This document shows positions 1 to 11,526 of a stretch of DNA of 64,000 nucleotides, one piece after another (position 1 is the first letter of the stretch; every line of letters begins with the position of its first letter). Origin of the DNA: Epiperipatus broadwayi. Taxonomy: Eukaryota; Onychophora; Udeonychophora; Euonychophora; Peripatidae. The notes under the pieces were generated by a model. It did not search any database and was not told the DNA's origin. It was given only the letters and a program-made list of their open reading frames with translations. The translations under genes and the position numbers were made by a program. The stretch lies in contig JAQFVV010012395.1 in the NCBI GenBank assembly GCA_028023455.1, forward strand, positions 8,360,498-8,424,497, in the 5' to 3' direction.

Positions 1-7
1 GGTATGT
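1..7 (+). promoter_or_regulatory. possible 5' splice donor at the window edge
   Basis: The window opens with G followed by GTATGT, a good donor consensus. The next exon (1761) begins with one base that completes a codon, so the previous exon must end with two leftover bases. If base 1 is the second of them, the codon is xGT, and a TGT (Cys) would give the usual trypsin order His-Cys-Phe ahead of the 1761 exon. Phase and expected residue fit, but only one exonic base is visible, so this stays tentative. Confidence 0.3.
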
Positions 8-1760
8 GTATATTAATGTTGATTACATATTATTTGGTTTATTCTCTCTCTCTTGCCACTGCATAATCATTAATTTCAAGTTATAAATGTTATATGTGTT
101 AAGTTAAATGTGCTGGACCGTAATACTGAGTATGAGCTAGCCTGGGATATGTCAAGTGCTGGATTGTGTGCATGTCATCCAAAGCATGCTGACTAAATAA
201 CATATGGTTGGCTGGCACCTGAGTTTGATACTCTAAACAAATCCAAATGCTTTGGATAGCTACAGTCAGGAAATGTGATCATGTTATGCTTTGTATAGCT
301 TGATCTGGCTATGGGCATCATTGATGGCTATGCTATCAATGGTATTCTCTCTTCTGCTTATTGGGACAGTCTGTCACCACAGTCACAAAATTGCCAAAAG
401 TTAGTTACAAAATTTTTAAAAAGTTGCAGTAAATGTGCAAGTTTTGTGAACCCAGTTCAATATATAATAAATTACCTTTAACCCATAAGATAGCAACTAG
501 AATGTGATTTACCAATAATAGTTTTCAAATGCCTTAATTACATATTATTTTTTAAATTGAACAGCTATTTCACTGAGAATCTTCCTAAGTATGTCTTTAT
601 CTTTCAAAAATTGTATTAGTTTGAATTTAGCTCATTTAATTTTAATTGGCCCCTCTTTCTGTTTTATTGGTCCTCATACTAATTATACTAGATGGCTGTA
701 AATTTAAATATTCTTTTGCAAAAAATTGCTACTTCTACCCTACTTTTTAAGACAAATACAATAATAAGAAGCAAATTTATTTTATTACGATAACTGATTA
801 TAAGAAACTGTCAACTAATTATAAAACAGTTGCCAACTGAATCCAGTTAAACAAAAGTAATTTAATTTATTTTCTAGATATATTTCTAAATTGTTTTTAT
901 ACAAAGAATTTAATATTTATGATAAATAATGCTTATAAAAATCAAATTTGAAATGATATATAGTTTAAATTTAATATTTTTAATAATGCAGATAAATTAA
1001 TTAGTAAATGGGAACTATATTATATAAATGAACTTAAATTCACAGGAAAGGTGTATTGATGTTGCAGCAACCATTAAGATCCATTTTTCTAGTTTAAAAA
1101 ACAATACTATTCCTATTCAAGCAATTAATCAAAAGGAGGCCTCTTTTAATCAATCACTTTTGTTATTAATTTCAAATACTTGTTGGGCGAGTCTTAATTT
1201 TAATTGGGATGTAAGAAATGTTACTATATATTGTATCTGAATTTTTATAACTATTATGTCCAACAAATGGTTCATATATAACAGCATGAATGGCTGATCA
1301 AAAGAGGCTTCTTTTTGATTAGTAGTAGCTTGGACAGGTTTGCTATTGTTTTCTTTCAGCGAATCGAATCAGTATTATTGAATGCTGCACATCAATATAC
1401 ATTGACTGTAGATTTAACTTCATTTACATAATGGAGTTTCCATTTACTAATTAATTTACACGCACACACTCACACACGTATATATACATATAAAACAAAT
1501 ACATATCTTAGAAGTGATATGAAATATGGATTGTAGCTAGATGGCTACAAAATTACATTGTAGTCTTAATAAATTTATTAGATTGAATAATGTAAAAATG
1601 CTCAGAATAAAGAAGATATAGATCTTTTATACATATGTCAAATGATGGTAATAGTCATAGACAAATATAAAGAATTATCTAGAATTTTGTTAATGGTTAG
1701 TTGTGAGACAAGTCATTAAGTATTGAATGAGAAATAATAATCTTTTTTTTTCTTTTACAG
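8..1760. other. intron, mostly unassigned sequence
   Basis: No exon with acceptable borders is seen here. Bases 100-400 are less AT-rich and look like an old repeat (the words GCTTTGGATAGCT and GTGCTGGA recur), but no family is recognised. Two short imperfect palindromes lie at 1124-1152 and 1294-1321 with a shared core (TCAAAAGRGGC). A short (CA)n and TA-rich stretch lies at 1460-1490. A 70-codon open frame at 1028-1240 has no homology I recognise and no splice context. Confidence 0.5.
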
Positions 1761-2005
1761 TTTCAAGAGAGGAAGTGATGTGTGGATTGTTCGTGTAGGA
1801 ACATTACGAATGTCTTCATCTCATCCCTTTGAACAATTTCATCCAGTTTTAGATGTGTTTACTAAACAACACTTTGATGAATCAAGTGATCTAACTCTTC
1901 TTCTTTTAAAAACACCAATAATAATGACATCATATATACAACCTGCTTGTTTGCCATCTCTCCAACAGAAGATTAACAATTCACAATGTATTGCATTAAG
2001 CTGGG
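1761..2005 (+). CDS. exon: trypsin-like serine protease domain, middle part with catalytic Asp
   Basis: This is an internal exon of a chymotrypsin-fold (family S1) protease module. The acceptor follows a T-rich tract ending TTTTACAG, and the donor is GGG/GTAAGA. One base completes a codon; then come 81 codons beginning FKRGSDVWIVRVGT, the region normally just after the catalytic His-Cys. The motif SDLTLLLL corresponds to the family's DIALLKL, so the catalytic Asp (Asp102, chymotrypsin numbering) is present. IQPACLP matches the conserved I-x-P-x-CLP, and the exon ends in CIALSWG, the usual C-x-x-x-G/S-WG. The exon leaves one base (phase 1). The catalytic His exon is not inside the window, or ends at base 1. 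It joins in frame to 3075. The gene continues downstream into LDLa and MAM exons. Confidence 0.9.
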
Positions 2006-3074
2006 GTAAGAAAATGTAGCAAATAAAATATTTATTATTAATATTAATATTGATAGTACATTGTAAAATATATATAATTCATAAACATTTATTATTGTAG
2101 TTTCAAAGTACAATCAATGTTTATTATGCATCATTAATTTCTGTTTTTGTTTTTAAGTGCTCACATTAACATATTTTAGTAATTAAAAAGCTTTTTTTAT
2201 GTGTTATATATTCATTGTTGTTAAGTCGAATGAAAGTAAATTTATATCTTCAAGATTTTTTTAATGTATGTGATTAAAACATAATAATGCATAATTATTG
2301 CCAGAGACAACTTTTTAATTTTTTTCACTTAAATGTATAAGCTTTTAATGATTTTCTGCAAATTAGTTTTTATAACTGCAAATTGTCACTGTGATTAAAC
2401 AATAACACCTACCTTCATAATATTGTTGGTATCTGGATAATTTTTATATATTTGTTAAATGAACAGTTTCAATGCGGATTTTACAACTTTGTAGTCTTTG
2501 AAAAAGAGTACTAATAAACATAGTAATTATTATTATTTACTTGTTTTTAAATTTTGTATATACATATCTGCTGCAAAGCAATCTTTGTCTCTCGAAACTA
2601 TAAAAACAATTGGTGATTCTCATTGGAAATTATTTATACAAGCGGTCTTCTGACAGTTTTGACAATGGTCACTAAAATTAAACTATGAACAATATATCAT
2701 CACCACCACCACCGTCGTCATCGTCATCATCACCGTCGTCATTGTCGTTATCATCATCATCATCATTATTATTATTATTAGTTGTTGATGTGACATTTTT
2801 ATCAAATAATCACATGCATATTTATATATTTGTGTTAGAAAATTAGTTTGTAAATAAATCTTACCTTGGCAGAGGATTTTGTTATAAAGAAAGGTAAATC
2901 TTGTAACAAAAAATTATCACATTTCATGTTTATAAGTTCTTCAATGCTACATTGATTATAAGATACAATGTACGTAAAATAAATTTATAATTACAATTAT
3001 ACTTATTATTATATAACATAAAGAACAGTTTTATATTGTATAGAGTAATACACAACTTATTTTGTATGTTTCAG
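2006..3074. other. intron with imperfect ATC-type microsatellite
   Basis: No coding signal is seen. At 2698-2780 lies an imperfect triplet tract of CAC, GTC, ATC and ATT units. The rest is unremarkable AT-rich sequence. Confidence 0.6.
2698..2780 (+). repeat. triplet microsatellite (CAN/ATC/ATT)n
   Basis: About 83 bases of continuous three-base periodicity change from CAC through GTC and ATC to ATT units. The region is intronic, with no open frame of interest. Confidence 0.85.
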
Positions 3075-3217
3075 GAGATACTCTACAGGAAGTTCCGATT
3101 CAGTTTTTATCTATAAATAGCTGTTCGCAACAATTTCTTTTATTACCAAAGGTCCGTCAATATTTTTCTAAGCTTTTATGTGGGGTGTCATTGAAAGAGC
3201 AAACTAAAAAGTGTCTT
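3075..3217 (+). CDS. exon: trypsin-like serine protease domain, third part up to the active-site Ser exon
   Basis: The acceptor is TTTCAG/GA. The first two bases complete the Gly codon begun at 2005, giving ...SWGDTLQEVPIQFLS. The sequence follows the protease family: a WG-x-T turn, then LQEVPI (the 'LQ-v-x-v-P' strand), Cys in NSCSQQF, and a later LLCGV matching the usual M/L-C-A-G. The exon ends KKCL in phase 0, immediately before the active-site Ser exon, a common S1 intron position. The two residues before the final Cys are Lys-Lys. The first aligns with position 189, where trypsins have Asp at the base of the S1 pocket, so ordinary Arg/Lys specificity is not expected. The donor is CTT/GTAAGT, a strong consensus. 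Confidence 0.88.
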
Positions 3218-3794
3218 GTAAGTAACGGTGATTTAAAATATCCATATTATTTTCATATGTCTATTATTTATAGACATATTATAGCTTGTAAAAATTTAAT
3301 AAATATTAAGATTATGCGTAATCATCCACTATTATGAATTGTAATTAATATTTAATAAGAGAAAATGATTTATATTTGTGAGTTTATCATATTCACTAAT
3401 ACTTTGTAATTGAATAGTATAATAGTTATAACAGCAAATAGCGCCCATCTATGTCAGTGTAAATGAGATTCTGCTTATTACATAAAATGTTTTTAAAAAT
3501 GTCTGATCATATTTTATAAGAAAAATTTCTAAATAAATAACAAATGGAAATAGATTAGCTTTTAATAAAATAACAAATAAAAATAATACATGGTTTTTAC
3601 TTTTTAATGAAGATTTGATAGCATATATCTATATATCATAGTACCTTTTTTTAGCCATCCTTCTGAGAATAATGTTCAATACATATAGAAAACAGTGTCA
3701 TCATGTGATTATAGGACTCAAAACTATAAAGTTATAATTTTATGTAGGACTATTTCCATCACCTAATATTAATTGTCAAATATTCTTCATACTT

Positions 3795-3910
3795 TGGCAC
3801 AACTGCTAGAGGACCAGATTTGGGATCGGGAGATCCCAGGATTGATTCTCATGCTCATAGATCTGACACTCAAACTTTTTATAAACTCCCAAGCAATAAT
3901 GACATATACC
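3795..3910 (+). repeat. tRNA-derived SINE, family 2, copy 1
   Basis: A stretch reading ...CTAGAGGACCAGATTTGGGATC...CCCAGGATTGATTCTC, followed by CAAACTTTTTATAAACTCCCAAGCAATAATGA in shortened form, resembles a tRNA head with a degenerate box B and a fixed body. A second copy at 33562-33684 has the same order and body, which supports a dispersed SINE family. Confidence 0.6.
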
Positions 3911-4109
3911 ATTTTAAATTGTCAAACATCTTAGAAAAATTCAATATTTTCAAATACATTTAACCATTATTAATAGCAGTCAGATTAATATATAACACAA
4001 TGTATTGTTCTCTCTTTTTCAAGTGTTGCTGGTCTCACCAAAGATAATATTGGTATTTGAATCAAATCTGGAACAATGAGACTCATAAATATTGAATTCT
4101 CTAACTAAT

Positions 4110-4302
4110 TAGGTTGTTCTGTCAAAGGCTAATTGGTGTTTTATTAAATTCAGTACTTATGAATCTAAAGGTTCCAGATTCAATTTCTATACTAATTCTG
4201 GTAGTGGCCAGATCAACAATATCTGAAAAAAGGTGAATAATATACTGTGTTACATAATGACCTGTGTTCTATTATTGTTAAATAAATGTTTTTAAATAAA
4301 GT
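4110..4302 (+). mobile_element. Penelope-like family A, 3'-end remnant with tRNA-like segment
   Basis: The sequence matches, in the same order, the 3' region of the longer Penelope copies at 18.7 and 11.6 kb. It has TCTGTCAAAGGCT, then GAATCTAAAGGTTCCAGATTC (box-B-like), the CTGAAAAAAGGTGAATAATA block corresponding to TGAAGAAGAGTGGAGAATAA, and a final AAATAAATG..AATAAAG. No coding part is present, so it is a strongly 5'-truncated copy. Confidence 0.6.
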
Positions 4303-4917
4303 GTGCATTTTTCTAAAAACATTTAATAATTAAAATTAGATGAAAATATTCCAACATATATTAGCATCACAATGTTTCAGCTAAAAAATATATGATGCTT
4401 AATAATTTTGGACTATAAACTAAAATGATATAATAAAAATAAGAAATATATTGTGGAAGGCTACATATTAATAATTGTGCTTGTCAGTAGGAAAAACACA
4501 TAGCCAGAATTTATTGCAAGAATCTGTTTAGAATGATCATGGTTTATACATTTCCATATTGAATGCTTACAAGTAGAGTTATTTAAAGTAGATTACTGCT
4601 ATTAAGTGCAAATTTAATGTGGACTAGAAGAGAGTTTGATAATTTGTTGTGATATATTTTTTTTATTTTGAAAGAGGAGTATCAAGAAAAATCTCATTAC
4701 AAACAAAGCATTTCTGATTTTCTTCATCTTGTGTACTATCTAAGCCAAAAACATTACACCAATATATATGGCATTGGTAGTTTTATAGATATTTCAACTA
4801 TTTCCATTAAAATTAATTGTTTTGCCTCAAAAGACTTAAGTAAACAGTACAATTTTTAATTATTATTTTCTGTCAAAACTCACATTATAAGAATGATCAT
4901 TTATTTTTATATTTTAG

Positions 4918-5077
4918 AATCAGTCTGGGAGTGGTTTGATCTGCCCTGGATTAGATGGAAAATGGATTCTTACTGGAGTTACCTCCTGGGCTGTAGGATG
5001 TGGTATTAAAAATTCCCCTGGTCTTTTTACCAGGGTAGTAGCTGGTTTAGAATGGATAGAAAACACTATGATCACAG
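4918..5077 (+). CDS. exon: C-terminal part of the serine protease domain with altered GDSGGP motif
   Basis: The acceptor is ATTTTAG/AA and the donor ACAG/GTACAA. The phase-0 start joins to KKCL. The product opens NQSGSGLIC and continues GKWILTGVTSWAVGCG, NSPGLFTRV and LEWIENT, the standard S1 C-terminal half with its C-terminal helix. The family pattern C-x-G-D-S-G-G-P-L-x-C reads C-L-N-Q-S-G-S-G-L-I-C here. Ser195 and the flanking Cys pair are kept, but Gly193 (oxyanion hole) is Asn, Asp194 (salt bridge to the activated N-terminus) is Gln and Gly197 is Ser. SWG is SWA, narrowing the S1 pocket. I infer a pseudoprotease or a protease with unusual activation. The exon leaves one base (phase 1), matching the acceptor of the 19944 LDLa exon. 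Confidence 0.9.
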
Positions 5078-5112
5078 GTACAAAAAATATTAATTCACCA
5101 TATCTTTAGTTA

Positions 5113-5430
5113 AACCACTAAACATCACATGATCACTATCTCATACTAGCACATAATTGTTATTAAACAATTCAAAACAAAGCAAAACTCTCCATATAGT
5201 AGTGCCATCTCATACTAACAAGAGCAATCAATGGATGCCAGAAGGCTTGTGCATAAAATTCCTATCTAGTGCCTACTCATCCAATATCCCCAGACTAGTT
5301 TCTGTCTTGTGGCCTTAGGCATTAGATAGGGATTTTATGCACAAGCCTTCTGGCATCCATGGATTGCTCTTGTTAGCACGAGATGGCACTACTATACGGA
5401 GAGTTTTGCTTTGGTTTGAATTGTTTAATA
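5113..5430. mobile_element. fold-back element (about 115-bp inverted arms) with 11-bp flanking direct repeats
   Basis: The left arm, about 5161-5275, and the right arm, about 5315-5430, are near-perfect reverse complements (for example GCCAGAAGGCTTGTGCATAA against TTATGCACAAGCCTTCTGGC), with a roughly 40-base loop. The block is flanked by TATCTTTAGTT at 5101-5111 and 5431-5441, which looks like a target-site duplication. No coding capacity; likely a non-autonomous fold-back or MITE. Confidence 0.8.
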
Positions 5431-5441
5431 TATCTTTAGTT

Positions 5442-8400
5442 GTTTAATGCATGATTTTCCAACCATGCATATAATTTTTATCTGTAAATAAAATTTATTT
5501 TTAAATTAAAAAATAATGTTCAAAAGTTATTAGATTATAAGAATGTACTGCCCAAACTTATTTATCTTTGGAATAGAAAATCTACACATACACACGCAAC
5601 ACACACACACTCATATATATATATATATATTCTGACCTATAATCTCATGCATCCTCACTTCAGAATAGTATATGATATAAAATAAAATGGGTTCTATCTC
5701 AGTTAATAATTAATAACTAAAATAGTCAGCATTAAAATTAAAATATTTCACTAGCTCAAATTTAAAATACGAATAAGGTTCCATTTATAAAATAAATTAA
5801 ATAAATATTTAATATTTTCATGAGACTTGAAGTGAAAATACAGGTAACAAGATAGATTACATTGAGCTAATATCCCACAGGATACTACCTCAATGGAATA
5901 AGAACCCTATCCCCCCTTATTACTATTTTAAATAACAAACTCATAGTATTCTTATGACTTTAATAACTTCTACTCACTAAGACTAAGTTAATAATTAAAT
6001 CTTAATCTTCTATTTAATAATAATCTAGCTCAAATAAAATAATCTCAGGTTCATAAAGTTTATTCTAAGTTAATTTAAAAATACGGTAGTAAAATATGAG
6101 AAGGGATTTTATGTCATAATCTACTACACTGAAACTAATAATAATAAATAACAGTAATAATATTCTTCATTGTTTAACTAATTCTGTATATCTTTTCTTT
6201 TTACTATAATTTTATTACCATAATAAAATAATGAAATAATATAATATGATCTTATATCTTCATGTAATGATATAATAAATACGTGGTAGCATATGATAAT
6301 CTGATAAACAAAGGATGTGTGGCAACTGATAGCATATAATTTAATATAATATTGTGATAACTGATTTATGACCAATAAAATAATGTAAGATTATGATTAT
6401 TTAATTATAATGAATACCAATAAAATATTTAAAATTCTTAAAATAATTCTCTATTTATCTTTTGTGCAAAATTATATATTTGTTTCGATTATTATGCATA
6501 TATCGTGATTTCATGCAGCGATGTGGAGAAATAAATAACTCGGACACAAAATTTTTGAAATAACAAAATTTAACAAAGTTTATTACTAACAACAAATAAA
6601 TAAACAATTTATTTACACTATTTACAGTGGATATCCTTAACTTTTTTACTTTACAGTTTGATCTACCGGGTTATAAAAAAAATAATTTATATTTCAATTA
6701 TATCTTTATTTAGATTTAGGACAAAATTAAAAAAAAATGTTACTATTTGGTTTCTCATTATGGTTAACTTATTACAAATATATTTATCTACTTTATTAGC
6801 AACAGCATTTTATCCTTAATATTATTAAACTATCTTATTTTAAAAATTCATACTTAGAAAACATTCTATAGAAAACAAAATTTTATAATGAGTATGGATT
6901 TCTCAAAATATTAAAAAAAATTTCATCTTGCAAAGTCAAAGATGTTACACAAAATATTATCCAAAATTCAGTACTAGATTTTAGTATTTATCACACAATG
7001 TTTACTAATCATAATATATTCTTCTTTAAGCCTTACTTTAGTATGATATAAGTGTAATCATCAATATATTTCTGTTAATCAATAAACAAAAAATATACTA
7101 TGCATATTGTTTACATAATTTACTTTGTACTATTGTATTTTAAAAATATGCAATACTTATTTTTCTCTTAAAAAAATAATACTAAAGCATTTAAAATTAT
7201 TATCACTTTAAAGAAAATATCTTTGTTTAGATACCCTATTTAAAAAAGTTTATATTTCATTTCCGAAATAAAATTCAAAATATATTCTATGATTCTTTTC
7301 TTTCCTTAGGATACTTTGGATCTTCAATTTTAAGTTATAACGTCCTATTCCTTCTAAGCAAATAAACCAATCTTATACAAAACGATAGCATAACCTAAGT
7401 TCTAAATTATTTATCATTTCTCTTAAACATATCTTACTGAATGATGCAGGTACATGAAATAAAGATAGCGAAAACAGATGCATAGGATTAAGGAAGAAAG
7501 CTAGAGTATTACTCTTAACATATCTCAAAATCATGGCACAGTGCGAAGAGGTATGACATTTACCTGCCTTATATCCTCTAGTACAGGGACGATGTTAAAG
7601 CTATTTCTTCAGCTTTATTAGAACATCAAATATTTAAAGAAATATAAACACTGTCCAAATAAAATGTGTATCAGTCATAGGGCTTTGTTAACTATGCTGA
7701 TATTCACATAAAGACTAAATATTATTTCCATTCCTTATAACATCCTATTTCTTAAAACATCATCTTGGTTTCCTGTTCACTACGTACTTCCAAGCCACTA
7801 TCTCAACATTATTTCTCAAGATTTTCCACATCTTACATCGATAAATAACTATCTGCATTTACAAAACAATAAATAAAATTCATTAATAGTTAAACAATCT
7901 AGCTGTTCCACAAGAAAAGTCTGCTTACTTCATTATTCTATATGTCTAATCATATACAATCTACTTAGACAATATGTGAATATCCCATAATATGAAAATT
8001 TTAAAAGAATCACATAATTATTTGTTATGTTGGATTATATCACTAATAAAAAAAAATCGTCGTATGCATATTTTCAAATCAATCCTATCTCATAATGTTT
8101 TTTAAAATGTTGTATGAAATGCAGTACATATAAGTAAAAAAACTTTTACACTTCATTCTTCCAATTTATGGATGATCTAAAGAAAACAAAAAAAATATAC
8201 ATTATAAATTATCAATAGTTATTATTATTACCAATAACCTTTATCTAGTCATCGTGTTCAGTAGGCTTCCTTTATCCACTTGAGCATTGCAGATATAAAA
8301 AAAAATTCACACCCATACACTTTATATTAAAATATTTTTAGCTAAATTATTAGATTGTTATATTATAAAATTTTAATATTAATAAATTAATGTTTTTATG

Positions 8401-10667
8401 TTTTTCCTAATCTTATATAAAAATTTAGATTTAAACTAGGTTAACAAAATAAAAGGAATCAAAACTATAATTACATATTTTCTTGACTATAGTTCCTGAT
8501 AAGTCCAAAAGGTTTATTATTTTCTCTAGAGTTTTTAAAAATGTTCTCCTCCAAGCACGTTAAAGTTTAAAATAAAAATAATTATTAATCCATTTAGTGA
8601 AATTTATAGAAAATAATCCTTGGTTTTAGTATTTAGGACAATAATTATTAAATCATAATATTAATTAATCCCATGAAGTTTTTTTAAGTATTTTCTCTGC
8701 CAATATTCTCTGCGTATCCAATGCATCAATCCATCTAATTTAACTTTAAAAATATTCGATAAACTTTTAAGTACTATTTGTATTTCCATGGATCCATCTT
8801 TTATTCAACTATGTGTTCACTTTTTTATATATGTTTCCTTCTTGATACATTTAAACTTTCGTTTGGTATTTTTATAAATCTCTTTTAAAAATAAAAAAAA
8901 ACTTCAAGTACTTTTAAACAAATCTTTTCTAAATACATTTTAAATAATTCTAAGACCGGATATTTTAATATCAAAAATGCTTCTATAACATATTCTCCTG
9001 GGTTCTTTCTTAAATTCTTGAAAATATTTTTTTAAAAAATGTTACCTTCAGAAAGGATATAACATTTTACTCCTTTGAATATAATATTCTATAAAATGAT
9101 TCATGAGATATAATTGTCTTATTACTATTTAAAAATAAATCTTGGATAAACTTATAAATAATACGTTTCAATACATTTTTTAGACTCCGTATAATGTCCG
9201 AGCTGTGGTTTTTTTTTATGTACCAAAACAGTTCTCCAGTGAAGTATTAATAAAGCTGTATCAATAAATATTTCAAATATTTTTTCAGCATTACAACTTA
9301 TATCCATTTTATTCCGTAGTATATCCATTTTTATTGCGAAGTTTAGGTTAAATTTTTAGATAAAATACGACTGGTAAGTACTTTAAAAATTAGAAAATCA
9401 TTTCCACGAAGTTTCTAAATTATTATATTTTAACACCCTCTTTTGCAAAAATACTTTTAAAAATTATCAATTAGTTTTTTTTTTTTTTTGCAAATAAAAA
9501 ACGATAAAAAAATACTAAAAAAAAAAAAAATTGATTAAAATAAAATTTTAAAATACTATCTTTTTGATAGTTATAATTTACCTTTCTCCGGTTTCAATAC
9601 ATTATTAATCTCCCCTGATAACTTAGTTACAATGATATTTTATAGTCTGTAAGAATACCTATTCCTATTGGTTAATTCTTACTTTAGCTTGAGAACAAAT
9701 TTACATATTTTCAATTTCAAGTAGAATTGAATTTCAAAATTAGAAATTATGACGTAATGAACTTAAAATATTATTTAAAATACCACTTTTAATTCAATTA
9801 TAACTTTATTTAAATTATTTAATCTTTTAAAATAACTTTTAAAATAACATTTAATAACTTATTCCATTTCTTAATATTCAATTTATCTATTTTTATTTAA
9901 ATAAAATATTTAATTTTTATATTATGAATGTATTTGTCTTTATTACATCATTTAAGCATTTGGAAATAACTACGTAATATTTTAATATTCACTTCTATGA
10001 TAAATAATCATTATATCCAACTCTATAATACATAAACTTTGTTATTAAATTCTAACAAGCGTGTGTGTGAAAGTATACATTAAAAGTCACATGATTAATA
10101 ACTTTGACAGACGATTTTTTAATCTATTTCTCTGCCCAGATTTATAAAATTGATACACTTATTATATTATATAAAATAATTATAAAAAATTTGGAAGAAC
10201 AATTTAGAAAATATAGAATTAGATATAATTTTCACCATCACAAAGTTTATTTTAAAAATATACTATATTAATTTTGACTATTTAAATATGATTACAAATT
10301 TAAATATAGCATTTATTAAATTATACGTTTTAAACTATTAAAATCGAATTTATTAAATATACTTTTAATATTTATAGCTGTGTTATTTAATATGGCCAGC
10401 TTTTACAACCATATGAAACAATATTTTAAGCTTTACATAACTATTTTTAAATAATTCGCTATAATTTTATATACTACGTATTTGCTTTAGCTTCAAATTG
10501 TACTTTAAAGATATAATTGACTTAATACAATTACCATATTAAAAGAACATATTCTAAATTTAAAATTTTTAGTAATTGACTGTTATGAACTATTACCGAC
10601 CTATAGAAAAGGGCACAATATATATGTATAAAGAATGTTTTAGAAGATGAAAATCTTTAAAGATTAG
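5442..10667. other. long AT-rich intron stretch with little recognisable content
   Basis: A (CA)n-(TA)n microsatellite lies at 5583-5631. An LTR-end-like block at 6520-6628 is listed separately. Otherwise only A/T-rich sequence is seen, with no open frame or domain of note; poly-T and poly-A runs occur at 9475-9530. It may contain old transposon sequence beyond recognition. Confidence 0.5.
6520..6628 (-). repeat. dispersed LTR-end-like block, copy 1
   Basis: Read on the minus strand it runs CTGTAAATAGTGTAAATAAATT ... TGTGTCCGAGTTATTTATTT ... CCACA. A plus-strand block at 52477-52575 has the same order: CTGTAAATAGTG, AATAAATTT, GTGTCGAGTTTTCATTATTT, CACCACA. Shared AATAAA signals and a terminal CA suggest the 3' end of an LTR-type element, but no coding region is recognised beside either copy. 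Confidence 0.4.
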
Positions 10668-10870
10668 AGTTATCCATTTATAAGTACTTAATTAGAAACA
10701 TTTAACCTAGAACAATCTGCTCCAGGCCAATAGCTTATGTAATCTGCTCCAGGTCAATAGCTTATGTAACACTGGCAATAATATTGTCAGTGTTATATAA
10801 ACTCTTGGTCTGGCGTAGTTTATTCTAGGTTACATGCTTTTCAAATTAAGTATTTATAAATGAATAATTT
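10668..10870. mobile_element. fold-back element with internal tandem and palindrome
   Basis: The outer arms, about 10672-10715 and 10817-10868, are imperfect reverse complements (TTATAAGTACTTAATTAG..AACCTAGAA against TTCTAGGTT..AATTAAGTATTTATAA). Inside is a 27-base direct repeat (TCTGCTCCAGGYCAATAGCT..., 10716 and 10743) and a palindrome TAACACTG..CAGTGTTA around 10767-10795. Non-coding. Confidence 0.65.
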
Positions 10871-11526
10871 CACCTATTAAAGATTTATATATAAAAATAA
10901 AATTATAAGTGCCAAAAGCAAATGGATTATTATATATAAATTACAGCAACATAGTCCCATATTTAAACAAATTAGTGAAATATCAGAAATCTCTTGTCAA
11001 TGTAATACTGCAATTAGACAGCAAAGTAGAATTTATTGATCAGAAAATAATTTAAATTAGACTATAAGTTATATAAACCTTTGTAAAAGATAAAAATCTA
11101 GATCTGATTATATTACATATTCTTTTTAAAATTTGACTTTATAAATAAATGTAAAATTTAGGATATAAAAAAAAAAATCAGACATAAAAAACTTCAGACA
11201 ATTAAAAATATAATATTGAAAAATAGTATTATGTAAGGAGTAATATGAATCAACTAAAAGAATTACAAAATTTTGATAGTAAACAAATAAAATTAAACAA
11301 TCCCTTATAATTATGAGAAAGAGATCAAACTTCAAAAAGCTGCATGGTATACCTTAATAGAATTGACTCTATTTTTATTTTTCAAGTTTATTGAAGAACA
11401 AAAAATGATATTGTTTCACTTCAGATTTGGAAGAAAATGATGCTTTAGAAAACAAAAGGTAAAGATTAGAAAGATGAGACAATTCTAATAAATGAAAACA
11501 AATCTTTATGAAATGTGATATAATGA

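Larger units (their letters stand above)
3218..4917. other. intron with a SINE and a Penelope 3' remnant
   Basis: Apart from the SINE-like copy near 3.8 kb and the Penelope-like tail near 4.1 kb (listed separately), the sequence is AT-rich with no recognised content. An open frame at 4668-4859 has no family resemblance and no splice signals. Confidence 0.6.

Noticed and set aside
1028-1240. 70-codon plus-strand open frame
   Set aside because: No recognised motif, no splice sites, and overlaps a short palindrome.
1360-1410. Frame with ...VLLNAAHQY after a TTTCTTTCAG acceptor, resembling the protease AAHC motif
   Set aside because: The only near donor (GT at 1408) leaves phase 0, which does not join to the phase-2 start of exon 1761, and the conserved Cys is Gln. 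Treated as chance.
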